In this document: piece after piece, positions 7,373 through 15,738 of the stretch | How positions within the stretch are numbered: position 1 is the stretch's first letter | Layout of the letters: every line of letters starts with the position of its first letter | DNA from: Paenibacillus ihumii | GTDB lineage: Bacteria > Bacillota > Bacilli > Paenibacillales > Paenibacillaceae | Assembly: GCF_001403875.1 (NCBI RefSeq) | Contig: NZ_LN884299.1 | Span: 1,550,117-1,614,116, forward strand | Direction of reading: 5' to 3' | DNA: 64,000 bases | Notes under the pieces: generated by a model | Seen by the model: only the letters and a program-made list of their open reading frames with translations | What the model was told of the DNA's origin: nothing | The model's database searches: none | Program-made: the position numbers and the translations under genes

Positions 7373-8447
7373 AAAAACGTTAAAGGTAGCTATCGTCGGC
7401 TGTGGAGGAATCGCCAACGGCAAGCATTTGCCAAGCTTGGCGAAGCTGTCTGAGGTTCAGTTGGTCGCATTCTGCGATATTGTTGAAGAGCGGGCTCAAA
7501 AGGCTGCGGCGGAATACGGCGCGGAAGGCGCTAAGGTATTCACGGATTACCGCGAGCTGCTGAAGGAGGAGCTGGATGCGGTTCATGTCTGCACACCGAA
7601 TGATTCGCACGCCGAGATTACGGTTGCTGCACTGGAGTCCGGCAAGCATGTCATGTGCGAGAAGCCGATGGCCAAGACGGCGGAGCAGGCGCGCCAAATG
7701 CTGGATGCTGCCAAGCGGACCGGGAAGAAGCTGAGCATTGCCTACCAGAACCGTTTCCGCAGCGACAGCTTGTATTTGAAGCAGCTGTGCGAGGACGGGG
7801 AGCTCGGCGATATTTACTTCGGGAAAGCGCTGGCTATTCGCCGCCGCGCTGTGCCGACATGGGGCGTGTTTCTGGATGAGGAGAAGCAGGGCGGGGGCCC
7901 GTTGATCGACATCGGCACGCATGCGCTTGATTTGACGCTGTGGCTGATGGACAACTACGAGCCGAAGAGCGTGACGGGCTCGGTATTCCACAAGCTGGGC
8001 AGCCGCGAAAATGCAGCGAATGCCTTCGGCCCATGGAATCCGGAGGAATTCAAGGTAGAGGATTCAGCGTTCGGCTTCATTACGATGAAGAACGGCGCCA
8101 CGATCATGCTGGAGTCCAGCTGGGCGCTCAACGTGGTGGAGACGGGCGAAGCAAAGACGCTGCTCTGCGGCACGGAAGGCGGAGCAGATATGAAGGACGG
8201 CCTGCGGATCAACGGCGAGAAGCTGAGCAGGCTGTACGAGACGAAGATCGATCTCGGGGCCGGCGGCGTTGCATTCTTCGACGGCGAGGAAGAGAGCGAT
8301 TCCGTCCGCGAGGCGAGAAACTGGGTCGAGGCAATTCTGGAGGATAAGGAGCCGCTCGTCAAGCCGGAGCAAGCGCTTGTTGTTACGGAGATTTTGGAGG
8401 CCATCTATACCTCCGCAAGAACCGGCAAGACGGTTTATTTTGACTAA
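7365..8447 (+). CDS. Gfo/Idh/MocA family oxidoreductase, second copy
   Basis: 360 residues starting MSKKTLKVAIVGCGGIANGK, with the Rossmann glycine motif and CEKPMAKTAEQAR carrying the catalytic Lys; GPLIDIGTHALDLTLW holds the conserved D-x-G-x-H. The reading frame stays open back to 7194, but GGGAGGAAAAATCA before ATG 7365 sets the start, giving an 8-nt overlap with the preceding gene. It belongs to a different subfamily from the first copy, judged by the poor residue match outside motifs. Confidence 0.9.
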   Translation: MSKKTLKVAIVGCGGIANGKHLPSLAKLSEVQLVAFCDIVEERAQKAAAEYGAEGAKVFTDYRELLKEELDAVHVCTPNDSHAEITVAALESGKHVMCEKPMAKTAEQARQMLDAAKRTGKKLSIAYQNRFRSDSLYLKQLCEDGELGDIYFGKALAIRRRAVPTWGVFLDEEKQGGGPLIDIGTHALDLTLWLMDNYEPKSVTGSVFHKLGSRENAANAFGPWNPEEFKVEDSAFGFITMKNGATIMLESSWALNVVETGEAKTLLCGTEGGADMKDGLRINGEKLSRLYETKIDLGAGGVAFFDGEEESDSVREARNWVEAILEDKEPLVKPEQALVVTEILEAIYTSARTGKTVYFD

Positions 8448-8474
8448 TTATAAAAAAATTAAGGAGGATCATCC

Positions 8475-9443
8475 ATGAAACTAGGGGTATTTCTCGTTCT
8501 GTTTGGCGATCGTTCATTGGAGGAGGCATTAGATACAGCGGCGGCGCAGGGGCTGAAGGCCGTCGAAATCGGTACGGGCGGCAATCCCGGCAATGCCCAC
8601 TGCAATCCGGATGTGCTGCTTGAAGACAAGGCGGCCCTGGAGCGCTTCAAGAAGGCGGTCGAATCGCGGGGAATGATCATCAGCGCATTGAGCTGCCACG
8701 GCAACCCGCTTCATCCGCAAAAGGCGATTGCCAAGGAGTTCCATGATGCGTTCGTCAAGACGGTACAGCTGGCGGAGCGGCTGGAGGTTCCGGTCGTCAA
8801 TACGTTCTCCGGGTGCCCGGGCGACCATGAGGATGCAAAATATCCGAACTGGCCGGTAGCTCCATGGCCGAACGATTATCAGGAAATATTGGCCTGGCAA
8901 TGGGAGAATAAGGTGATCCCTTACTGGACGGAGTGGGGAAAATACGCATCTGAGCGGAATGTGAAGATCGGCTTGGAGCTTCATGGCGGATTCTCTGTTC
9001 ATACACCGGCCACTTTGCTGCGGCTGCGCGAGGCGGCAGGCGAGGTGATCGGCGCGAACCTGGATCCAAGCCATATGTGGTGGCAGGGCATCGATCCGGT
9101 GCAGGCGATTTCCATTCTGGGCCGGGCGGGAGCGATCCACCATTTCCATGCGAAGGACACCTCGGTTGATCCGATCAACGTCAACATGCACGGAATCACG
9201 GATATGCAGCCGTATACGGCGATGATGGACCGGGCGTGGCAGTTCCGGACGGTAGGATACGGGCATGACCTCAAGACATGGAGCGATATTGTCAGCGCTC
9301 TTCGCCTGGTCGGTTACGACTACGTCATCAGCATCGAGCACGAGGACGGATTGATGTCTGTCGAGGAGGGCTTCACCAAGGCGGTACGCAATTTGCAGGG
9401 AATCATTATCGAGGATTCTGCCGCCGATATGTGGTGGGTATAA
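8475..9443 (+). CDS. Sugar phosphate isomerase/epimerase-like TIM-barrel protein, second copy
   Basis: 322 residues. Superfamily landmarks: LKAVEIGTGG, IGLELHGGFSVHTP (Glu ligand), GANLDPSHMWWQGIDP (Asp/His), HFHAKDT and SIEHEDGLMSVEEG (Glu). It is longer than the copy at 6602 and resembles the group with an extra loop before the C-terminal strand. TAAGGAGGATCATCC precedes ATG 8475. Last gene of the operon, 27 nt after the oxidoreductase and followed by a terminator. Confidence 0.87.
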   Translation: MKLGVFLVLFGDRSLEEALDTAAAQGLKAVEIGTGGNPGNAHCNPDVLLEDKAALERFKKAVESRGMIISALSCHGNPLHPQKAIAKEFHDAFVKTVQLAERLEVPVVNTFSGCPGDHEDAKYPNWPVAPWPNDYQEILAWQWENKVIPYWTEWGKYASERNVKIGLELHGGFSVHTPATLLRLREAAGEVIGANLDPSHMWWQGIDPVQAISILGRAGAIHHFHAKDTSVDPINVNMHGITDMQPYTAMMDRAWQFRTVGYGHDLKTWSDIVSALRLVGYDYVISIEHEDGLMSVEEGFTKAVRNLQGIIIEDSAADMWWV

Positions 9444-9472
9444 TTGGTTTGCGAAGCAGTATAATAGAAATA

Positions 9473-9498
9473 GCGGCTACCGCCTCGGTAGCCGTTTT
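9473..9498 (+). terminator. Operon terminator
   Basis: CGGCTACCG and CGGTAGCCG form a 9-bp stem followed by six T. Confidence 0.8.
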
Positions 9499-9637
9499 TT
9501 GTTAGAGGGCAGGGAAGACGGATCGAAGCCCGGCCGGATTGGAACTTAAAGCGGATTCACTCTCGGCTTCTTTTGGAGTATAATCGAATATTATCCCAGT
9601 GTTCACTGCAGATAAAATATGTTAAGGTGGAATATAT

Positions 9638-9654
9638 ACTAACTAAACGTAAGT
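9638..9654 (+). promoter_or_regulatory. Candidate HxlR-type operator over the -10 region
   Basis: ACTAACTAAACGTAAGT is an imperfect palindrome of half-sites ACTnAC / GTnAGT. It overlaps the end of a TATACT -10 (9635-9640) and the likely start point, fitting autorepression of the HxlR gene 44 nt downstream. Confidence 0.4.
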
Positions 9655-9697
9655 TTTTGGGCTTTATAAGTCCACTCGGGTAGAGAGGTGAAGTGCA

Positions 9698-10015
9698 ATG
9701 GAAGATGCTTATACTACGCTATGCCCCCGGTTTGAGTCGGCTTTCTCGATCCTGGGCAAGCGCTGGAACGGATTGATCATCCGTTCGTTGATGAGCGGAC
9801 CGAAACGGTTCAAGGATATTTCAAATTTGATTCCGTCGATGAGTGATAAAATGCTGTCCGAACGCATGAAGGATCTGGAGAATGAAGGGATCCTCGTACG
9901 GCATGTATATCCGGAGACGCCGGTGAGAATAGAGTACGAGCTGACGGAAAAAGGACTCGCATTAGAACCGGTCATGAGCGAGGTTCAATGCTGGGCCGAG
10001 AAATGGATCGACTAG
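9698..10015 (+). CDS. HxlR family winged-helix transcriptional regulator
   Basis: 105 residues, standard size. N-terminal Cys in TLCPRFESAFSILGKRW, then the family sequence GLIIRSLMSGPKRFKDIS and SDKMLSERMKDLENEGIL (recognition helix and wing). Characterised members (YodB, HypR, CatR of Bacillus) use an N-terminal Cys to sense quinones, aldehydes or diamide; Cys9 here is in the corresponding place. AGAGAGGTGAAGTGCA precedes ATG 9698. It is followed by a small flavoprotein, its likely target. Confidence 0.9.
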   Translation: MEDAYTTLCPRFESAFSILGKRWNGLIIRSLMSGPKRFKDISNLIPSMSDKMLSERMKDLENEGILVRHVYPETPVRIEYELTEKGLALEPVMSEVQCWAEKWID

Positions 10016-10072
10016 ACTCGTGCCGTTATCTGTGACGGATCGGCACGAATAATAAAGAAAGTGGGTGTACTT

Positions 10073-10645
10073 GTGGCTGAGGTCATTGTGATCGGAGCAG
10101 GGCCAGCGGGAGCCAGCGCAGCCTTGTTCCTGGCAAAGGCAGGGAAGGAGACCCTTGTTCTTGACAGCAATACAAGCATGACGAAACGGGCATGGATCGA
10201 GAATCATTACGGAGCCAAAGGCATATCCGGCCCGGAGCTTCTGCAAATTGGACGTGAACAGGCAGAGAAGTTCGGGGCCAAATTCATCGAAGAGAAGGTA
10301 ACGGCCATTGACACCAATGGAGGTTCGAAGGTGACCGTCAAGACGGAGTCCGGCCGCAGCTTTGAAGCATCTCATATTATCCTGGCTACAGGCGTGCTGA
10401 CGGATTTGGCCAGTTCTATCGGGCTGGAGCTGAAGGACGGCACGGAGCCGCGGATCAAGACGGTGATCCAAACGGACGGCGCCGGCAGAACGAGCAAGCC
10501 GCGGATCTGGGCAGCCGGAACGGCTGCCGGAGTAAGCGTTCACACTATTATTACCGCCGGCGATGGAGCTAAGGTAGCCATAGAATTAATCAGCGAGCTG
10601 AATGGCGAACGCTATGTGGATCATGATATATTAAAAAATGAATAA
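10073..10645 (+). CDS. Small FAD-dependent oxidoreductase (thioredoxin reductase-like)
   Basis: 190 residues. It begins MAEVIVIGAGPAGASAALFL, an FAD-binding GxGxxG motif, and ends with PRIWAAGTAAGVSVHTIITAGDGAKVAIELI, the C-terminal FAD motif of thioredoxin reductases. The roughly 120-residue NAD(P)H domain and the redox CxxC of true thioredoxin reductases are missing, so it needs another electron donor or acts differently. GTG 10073 is chosen because AAAGTGGGTG lies just upstream; an in-frame GTG at 10061 is possible. A CGTGCCG/CGGCACG hairpin (about 10020-10047) separates it from the HxlR gene. Confidence 0.75.
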   Translation: MAEVIVIGAGPAGASAALFLAKAGKETLVLDSNTSMTKRAWIENHYGAKGISGPELLQIGREQAEKFGAKFIEEKVTAIDTNGGSKVTVKTESGRSFEASHIILATGVLTDLASSIGLELKDGTEPRIKTVIQTDGAGRTSKPRIWAAGTAAGVSVHTIITAGDGAKVAIELISELNGERYVDHDILKNE

Positions 10646-10672
10646 CGAAGTTATATGCTATTGTCTATAATA

Positions 10673-10704
10673 CGGGCTGCCCTGGTGAGGGGGCCTTTTT
10701 TTCG
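10673..10704 (+). terminator. Probable terminator
   Basis: GGCTGCCC ... GGGGGCC, an imperfect stem, followed by seven T. Confidence 0.5.
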
Positions 10705-10763
10705 TTAGGGGAATAATACTCTCCATTCCTTTATCCATTTTTTCATAGAAATGATCTATTTCA

Positions 10764-10779
10764 TGTGACTGCAATCACA
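10764..10779 (+). promoter_or_regulatory. Fnr box, perfect palindrome, upstream of unknown lipoprotein
   Basis: TGTGA-CTGCAA-TCACA, 10 of 10. Centre 10771.5 lies 29.5 bp before a TACGAT -10 (10801-10806), so the site would be at -41.5 of a start near 10813. The leader to ATG 10945 is about 130 nt. Confidence 0.75.
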
Positions 10780-10944
10780 AAAGGCCGAGGGCAGCGTCGG
10801 TACGATGTTGGTATATCGGTTGTATGCTCTATTATATGTGCGAAGATGCCGCTTGCTCCCATTTAATGTTTGAGAACTGCAAACGAGTCCGGTATGCTAG
10901 AAAGAGAAACCTCGATTTGGCATTTACGGAAAGCAGGTGCAGTC

Positions 10945-11658
10945 ATGAACTACAAATCCGGTTTGATTCCAATAATGATCGCAATCACCGCTCTGCTTGG
11001 CACCGCCTGTGCAGCACAGCCTGCGGAAGAGCCGCCGGTTCAGGTGGAACAGGAGCAGCAAGAACAGGATGACCTTACTTTAAAAATCGACGGCAGCACG
11101 TTAATTCCCGATGTAACGAGCAGCCTTCATTTCGACTATATGGAAGGAATTACGGTCCGGCAGGCATTGGAGAGCAGCCAGCCGATCCGGCTCACGAACG
11201 AAGGCAAGGGGATATTGTCCGTGGGAGACGTTGCGCTCGACTCCACTTTGGAGTGGGGCGTCAAGCTGAACAAGGAGGATTTAAAGCCTGAGAAATGGAA
11301 TACGAAGCTGAAGAAAGGCGACGTAATCCTCGTCTATGTCAAGACGGTGGACAGCGAAGGGGATCTTGCGGAACAGGGAGCGCTTATTTTAACCGTGAAT
11401 AACGGTCTTATGGGCGGAGAGCGGTTATATTTCGTAAAGCGTTATGAAGATAATATTACGGTAAGGGATCTGCTGAGAATGAGCGGCATCGTCAAGCTCA
11501 ATGTGAACAACAAGCAGATCATTGCCGTGAACGGGCATCAACCGGGCATGCATGAGAAATGGATATTGAAGGTGAATCACAAGGTGCTTATGGAGAACGG
11601 ATTGGAAATGCGCCTGAGGCCGCATGACAACGTACAGCTGGAGCTTATTCGAATGTGA
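10945..11658 (+). CDS. Putative lipoprotein with two DUF4430/SLBB-like repeats, Fnr-box controlled
   Basis: 237 residues; not recognised as a named family. The N-terminus MNYKSGLIPIMIAITALLGT then AC is a signal peptide with an imperfect lipobox (G-T-A-C). An acidic linker follows, then two similar beta-rich units at about 45-145 and 150-237, each starting with a hydrophobic strand, an ITVR(Q/D)(A/L)L helix and ending in K.GD / RPHDN.QLELI. This resembles ubiquitin-like DUF4430/SLBB folds that bind ligands outside the membrane. ATG 10945 follows AGCAGGTG; the frame is open back to 10870 without a ribosome site. A perfect Fnr box upstream makes it a candidate anaerobic surface protein next to nirBDC. 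Confidence 0.7.
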   Translation: MNYKSGLIPIMIAITALLGTACAAQPAEEPPVQVEQEQQEQDDLTLKIDGSTLIPDVTSSLHFDYMEGITVRQALESSQPIRLTNEGKGILSVGDVALDSTLEWGVKLNKEDLKPEKWNTKLKKGDVILVYVKTVDSEGDLAEQGALILTVNNGLMGGERLYFVKRYEDNITVRDLLRMSGIVKLNVNNKQIIAVNGHQPGMHEKWILKVNHKVLMENGLEMRLRPHDNVQLELIRM

Positions 11659-11677
11659 TCCGATTTCTGCATTCCCC

Positions 11678-11734
11678 CATTTCGCGAAGGCACAGCTAAA
11701 ATTACAGCAGGGTGATCTTCGCGAAATGCTTTTT
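11678..11734 (+). terminator. Terminator after the lipoprotein gene
   Basis: CATTTCGCGAAG (11678-11689) and CTTCGCGAAATG (11717-11728) form a perfect 12-bp stem, then CTTTTT. Confidence 0.75.
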
Positions 11735-11768
11735 ACAAGCGGGAAGGCAAAAAAAATGTGACAAAACT

Positions 11769-11784
11769 TGTGATATTATTCACA
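11769..11784 (+). promoter_or_regulatory. Fnr box 1 (distal) of nirB
   Basis: TGTGA-TATTAT-TCACA, 10 of 10, centred 21 bp (two helical turns) upstream of the proximal box, at about -62.5. Confidence 0.8.
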
Positions 11785-11789
11785 TTTAA

Positions 11790-11805
11790 TGTGAATTAAA
11801 TCACA
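11790..11805 (+). promoter_or_regulatory. Fnr box 2 (proximal) of nirB
   Basis: TGTGA-ATTAAA-TCACA, 10 of 10. Centre 11797.5 is 29.5 bp before the -10, i.e. -41.5, the class II activator position. Confidence 0.88.
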
Positions 11806-11826
11806 ATAAGATTAAAATTTTAATTA

Positions 11827-11832
11827 TATAAT
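11827..11832 (+). promoter_or_regulatory. nirB -10 element
   Basis: Consensus TATAAT with no -35; predicted start near 11839. Confidence 0.7.
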
Positions 11833-11887
11833 TACAGCATGAAGTGAAAAAATGAACGCTCAAGTTAAGAAGGAGGCATTCCTTGAT

Positions 11888-14317
11888 ATGAATAATCATA
11901 AACCGAAGCTGGTCGTCATTGGAAACGGGATGGCGGGGATCAGCACAGTGGAACAAATTCTCAAGCTGACGACGCAATTTGAAATTACGGTATTCGGCAG
12001 CGAGCCGCATCCGAATTACAACCGGATCATGCTCTCCTACGTTCTGGAAGGAAGCAAGACGATCGATGATATCGTGCTTAATGATTGGCAATGGTATGCC
12101 GATCACGGTATCACGCTGCATACGGGAACCAAAGTCGTTGAAATCAACGAATTAAGCAAGGAAGTGGTCACGGAGCAGGGGATTCGGGTGCCTTATGATA
12201 AGGTCATCATCGCTACAGGATCCAATTCGTTCATCCTCCCCATTCCAGGCAGCGACAAGCAGGGCGTTATCGGCTTCCGGGACATTGCGGACTGCAACGA
12301 GATGCTGGAGGCCGCGAAGAAATATAAGAAGGCGGCTGTCATCGGCGGGGGGCTGCTGGGACTGGAGGCTGCCAAAGGGCTTGTGCAGTTGGGCATGGAC
12401 GTTACCGTCGTCCATTTGATGGAGGATCTGATGGAGCGGCAGCTCGACCATCAGGCCGCGCTTATGCTGCGGGCAGAGCTGGAGCGCCAGGGCATCAAGT
12501 TCAAAATGCAGGCGCAAACCGTAGAACTGCTTGGCGATGAGCGGGTGAGCGGCCTCCGCTTCGCCGACGATACCGTGCTGGAAGCGCAGTTTGTCGTTAT
12601 GGCCGTGGGCATCAAGCCGAACGTCGAGGTGGCCCGCAACAGCGGCATTGCAGTGAATCGCGGCATTATCGTCAACGACTACATGCAGACTTCGATGAAG
12701 GATGTATATTCGGTGGGCGAATGCAATGAGCACCGGGGCGTATGCTACGGTCTTGTGGCTCCGCTCTTCGAGCAAGGGATGGTTCTTGCCAAGCATATTT
12801 GCGGGGTGGAGACGGCTCCGTATGAGGGCTCCATCGTATCGACCAAATTGAAGATATCAGGCGTGGACGTATTCTCGACCGGGGAATTCATCGACGGTCC
12901 CGAGCATACGGTCATCGCCAGCAAGGATGATTGGAAACGGACGTACAAGAAGATTCTGCTGAAAGATGGCGTCATGGTCGGTGCTGTACTTTATGGGGAT
13001 ATTAGCGATTCGGCGGAGCTGCAAAAGCTGATCAAGCAAAAAGCGGCCATGACTGACGAACTGTACAATACGCTGATGGGCTCGGGCTGCTGCGGCGGCG
13101 GAGCGAAGAAGCAGACCTCGGTCGAGACGATGGCCGACGACGAGATCGTATGCGGCTGCAATGGGGTAACGAAAGGCAATATCATCGATGCGGTTACGAG
13201 CCAGGGCTTGACGACCGTTGACGAGATCAAGGCCTGCACCGGGGCGACCCGTTCATGCGGAGGCTGCAAGCCGGTCGTTGAGCAAATTCTGCAATATGTG
13301 CTGGGAGACGGGTTCACAACCGCAGCTAAGCAAGGCATTTGCGGCTGTACGACGCTGGGGCGCGACGAGATTGTCGCCGAGATCAAAGCCAAAGGGCTGC
13401 AGACGACCAAAGAGGTCATGCATGTTCTCGGCTGGAGTCAGCCGGAAGGCTGCTCGAAATGCCGTCCTGCACTCAATTACTACCTTGGCATGATCTATCC
13501 GGATACCCATGAGGACGAGAAGGAATCACGCTTCGTGAATGAACGGATGAATGCCAACATCCAGAAGGACGGGACCTATACGGTCGTGCCGCGGATGTAC
13601 GGAGGTGTGACGACGCCGGAGGATTTGAAGAAGATCGCCGATGTCTCGCTGAAATATGATGTTAAAGTGGTCAAAGTGACTGGAGGCCAGCGTCTGGATT
13701 TGATCGGCGTGAAGAAGGAAGACCTGCCGAAGGTGTGGGAGGAGCTTGGCATGCCGTCGGGCTATGCTTACGCGAAATCGCTCCGCACAGTGAAGACATG
13801 CGTAGGCTCGCAGTTCTGCCGCTTCGGCACCCAGGATTCGATGGGCATGGGAGCGCTGCTGGAACGCAAGTTCGAGCGGATCGACTATCCGGCGAAATTT
13901 AAAATGGCTGTCAACGGCTGCCCGCGCAACTGTGCGGAGGCCTGTACCAAGGATATCGGCATCGTCGGCAACGACGGAGGCTGGGAAATCTTTATTGGCG
14001 GCAACGGGGGCATCAAAGCGCGCTTGGCGGATTCGCTCTGCAAGGTTAAGACCGATGAAGAGCTGATTGAGGTATGCGGCGCGGTGATCCAATACTACCG
14101 GGAGACGGGCAATTATTTGGAGAGAACCTCGGAATGGGTGGAGAGAATGGGGCTTCCGCAAATCAAGGCCGCGGTCGTCGACGATCTGGATCATCGCCGG
14201 GCGCTGGTAGAGCGTGTTGAATTTGCCTTGAAGCAGGCGGAGGAGCCGTGGAGCAAAATGCTGAACGACCACGACAGCCGCAGCAAAATGTTTCATAGCG
14301 TGGAAATGAAGGGCTAA
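11888..14317 (+). CDS. nirB: Assimilatory/anaerobic nitrite reductase [NAD(P)H], large subunit
   Basis: 809 residues, the normal NirB length. Order: FAD/NAD-binding oxidoreductase (KLVVIGNGMAGISTVE; second glycine motif AAVIGGGLLGLEAAKGL) to about 400; two BFD-like [2Fe-2S] segments (CGCNGVTKGNI...CGGCK and CGCTTLGRDEI...CSKC); then the siroheme/[4Fe-4S] reductase domains with TCVGSQFCRFG and NGCPRNCAEAC supplying the cluster Cys. Reduces nitrite to ammonium with NAD(P)H in the cytoplasm. AGGAGG (11871-11876) lies inside a longer frame open from 11852, so ATG 11888 is chosen (spacing 11). Two perfect Fnr boxes precede it; nirD and nirC follow. Confidence 0.95.
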   Translation: MNNHKPKLVVIGNGMAGISTVEQILKLTTQFEITVFGSEPHPNYNRIMLSYVLEGSKTIDDIVLNDWQWYADHGITLHTGTKVVEINELSKEVVTEQGIRVPYDKVIIATGSNSFILPIPGSDKQGVIGFRDIADCNEMLEAAKKYKKAAVIGGGLLGLEAAKGLVQLGMDVTVVHLMEDLMERQLDHQAALMLRAELERQGIKFKMQAQTVELLGDERVSGLRFADDTVLEAQFVVMAVGIKPNVEVARNSGIAVNRGIIVNDYMQTSMKDVYSVGECNEHRGVCYGLVAPLFEQGMVLAKHICGVETAPYEGSIVSTKLKISGVDVFSTGEFIDGPEHTVIASKDDWKRTYKKILLKDGVMVGAVLYGDISDSAELQKLIKQKAAMTDELYNTLMGSGCCGGGAKKQTSVETMADDEIVCGCNGVTKGNIIDAVTSQGLTTVDEIKACTGATRSCGGCKPVVEQILQYVLGDGFTTAAKQGICGCTTLGRDEIVAEIKAKGLQTTKEVMHVLGWSQPEGCSKCRPALNYYLGMIYPDTHEDEKESRFVNERMNANIQKDGTYTVVPRMYGGVTTPEDLKKIADVSLKYDVKVVKVTGGQRLDLIGVKKEDLPKVWEELGMPSGYAYAKSLRTVKTCVGSQFCRFGTQDSMGMGALLERKFERIDYPAKFKMAVNGCPRNCAEACTKDIGIVGNDGGWEIFIGGNGGIKARLADSLCKVKTDEELIEVCGAVIQYYRETGNYLERTSEWVERMGLPQIKAAVVDDLDHRRALVERVEFALKQAEEPWSKMLNDHDSRSKMFHSVEMKG

Positions 14318-14341
14318 ATGAACCGAAAGGAGAGTATGGAT

Positions 14342-14665
14342 ATGGGAACACAGCAGGTGACTATGCATTATGTAGGCACGCTGGAGCTGTTTTTGAAGCA
14401 AATCGGGCGGGTTGTGGAATTAAACGGTGAGGAGGTCGCCGTGTTCCGCGACTCCGGCGACCGGCTGTACGCGGTGGAGAACAGAAATCCTCACCCGAAG
14501 GGCGGACCGCTTGCCGAGGGCATCGTGTCCGGCCATTATTTATACGACCCGCTGTATGACTGGAAGATCGACCTGACTACGGGGCTGGTGCAGGCCCCGG
14601 ATACCGGGCAGGTAAAGGTGTATCCGGTGAAGGTGGAGGACGGCAGCGTCTGGATCGGCGCATAG
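14342..14665 (+). CDS. nirD: Nitrite reductase [NAD(P)H], small subunit
   Basis: 107 residues, Rieske-like ferredoxin fold of the NirD family. As in NirD, the Rieske Cys ligands are missing: ENRNPHPKGGPLAEGIV and YDPLYDWKIDLTTG replace the CxH/CxxH boxes of true Rieske proteins. Partner of NirB. The frame begins at 14318, but AGGAG (14328-14332) is 9 nt before ATG 14342 and only 3 nt before ATG 14336, so 14342 is taken. 24 nt after nirB. Confidence 0.92.
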   Translation: MGTQQVTMHYVGTLELFLKQIGRVVELNGEEVAVFRDSGDRLYAVENRNPHPKGGPLAEGIVSGHYLYDPLYDWKIDLTTGLVQAPDTGQVKVYPVKVEDGSVWIGA

Positions 14666-14733
14666 ATCCTCCGCTGCATCTAAAGAGAAAATAACTGTAA
14701 AGAAAGATGGGAGCAAAGGGGAGGAATCTGTTT

Positions 14734-15528
14734 ATGTATACGCAAAATCTAGAGGCGATCATTGAAGCGGCAGTCAAGAAAAGAGACGCGATGCGGGAGA
14801 GCCTGCCGCGGTACATCGTATCCGCACTGCTCGCCGGCGCTTATGTGGGACTCGGGATCATTCTCATATTTAGCCTGGGGGCACCGCTGGCCAAAGCGGA
14901 ATCCCCCATTCAATCGCTCGTCATGGGCGCATCCTTCGGAATTGCGCTCACCCTGGTCGTATTTGCTGGCTCCGAGCTGTTTACAGGCAACAATATGTTC
15001 TTCACCGTCAGCACGCTGGCCAAGCGGACGACGCCGGGCGATGCGCTGAAGAACTGGATGATCGTGTTCCTCGGCAACCTCGCGGGGGCAGTAGCGTTAA
15101 GCCTGCTCATTGTCGGCTCCGGCTTGTTCAAGGCAGCAGGCCCGGAGCATCTGATCTTTGCCGCATCCGCCAAGAAGATGGCGGCACCGGTGTCCGAGCT
15201 GTTTTTTCGCGGCATATTGTGCAATTGGCTCGTTTGTCTGGCGCTATGGATGGCGAACCGGGCCAAGGACGACATCTCCAAGCTGGTGCTGATCTGGTGG
15301 TGCCTCTTTGCCTTCATTGCCAGCGGCTATGAGCATAGCGTCGCGAATATGACCCTGCTCAGCCTCTCCGTCCTGCTGCCGAACCATCCGGAAACTATTA
15401 CGCTCGCCGGATGGCTGCACAACATGATTCCTGTAACGTTAGGGAATATGGTGGGCGGCATCGTATTCGTAGGCATGGCTTATTGGTTCATCTCCCCTGT
15501 GCGCAGCAAAAGCGGCCTATCGAAATGA
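14734..15528 (+). CDS. nirC: Formate/nitrite transporter family protein (nitrite channel)
   Basis: 264 residues, six membrane segments of the FNT family. Landmarks: ALLAGAYVGLGIILIFSLG, the central FAGSELFTGNNMFFT (TM3 loop region), GNLAGAVALSLLIVGSG, RGILCNWLVCLALWMA and ASGYEHSVANMTLLSLS, containing the pore His (EHSVANM). Position as third gene after nirBD supports nitrite as substrate. GGGGAGG 9 nt before ATG 14734 fixes the start; an upstream in-frame ATG at 14707 lacks such a site. Followed by a terminator. Confidence 0.92.
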   Translation: MYTQNLEAIIEAAVKKRDAMRESLPRYIVSALLAGAYVGLGIILIFSLGAPLAKAESPIQSLVMGASFGIALTLVVFAGSELFTGNNMFFTVSTLAKRTTPGDALKNWMIVFLGNLAGAVALSLLIVGSGLFKAAGPEHLIFAASAKKMAAPVSELFFRGILCNWLVCLALWMANRAKDDISKLVLIWWCLFAFIASGYEHSVANMTLLSLSVLLPNHPETITLAGWLHNMIPVTLGNMVGGIVFVGMAYWFISPVRSKSGLSK

Positions 15529-15550
15529 TGCAGCTGCTCAATCTTTAAGG

Positions 15551-15589
15551 CGCCTTTCCAGCCGATCGCGGCCGGAAGGCGTTTTTTTT
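15551..15589 (+). terminator. nirBDC terminator
   Basis: CGCCTTTCC ... GGAAGGCG stem with an inner GCCG/CGGC, followed by eight T. Confidence 0.8.
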
Positions 15590-15686
15590 CGTCTGGGTCA
15601 ACCGTAGGATGCTCTGTTGCTGAAGTCCATAGAAATGTCTCCTCTAATAGTGGATTTGTCATCCTTACAGGCCGGAAGGCTTATTT

Positions 15687-15692
15687 TATAAT
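15687..15692 (+). promoter_or_regulatory. -10 element of the sugar ABC operon
   Basis: TATAAT 47 nt upstream of the GTG start. No recognisable -35. Confidence 0.45.
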
Positions 15693-15738
15693 GAGGATGC
15701 AAACGAAAAACCACTTATTTTTTTAGGGAGGTCAAACA

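Noticed and set aside
10824..11072. 82-codon plus frame before the Fnr-controlled lipoprotein
   Set aside because: No ribosome site, no signal or family, and it overlaps the lipoprotein start in another frame.
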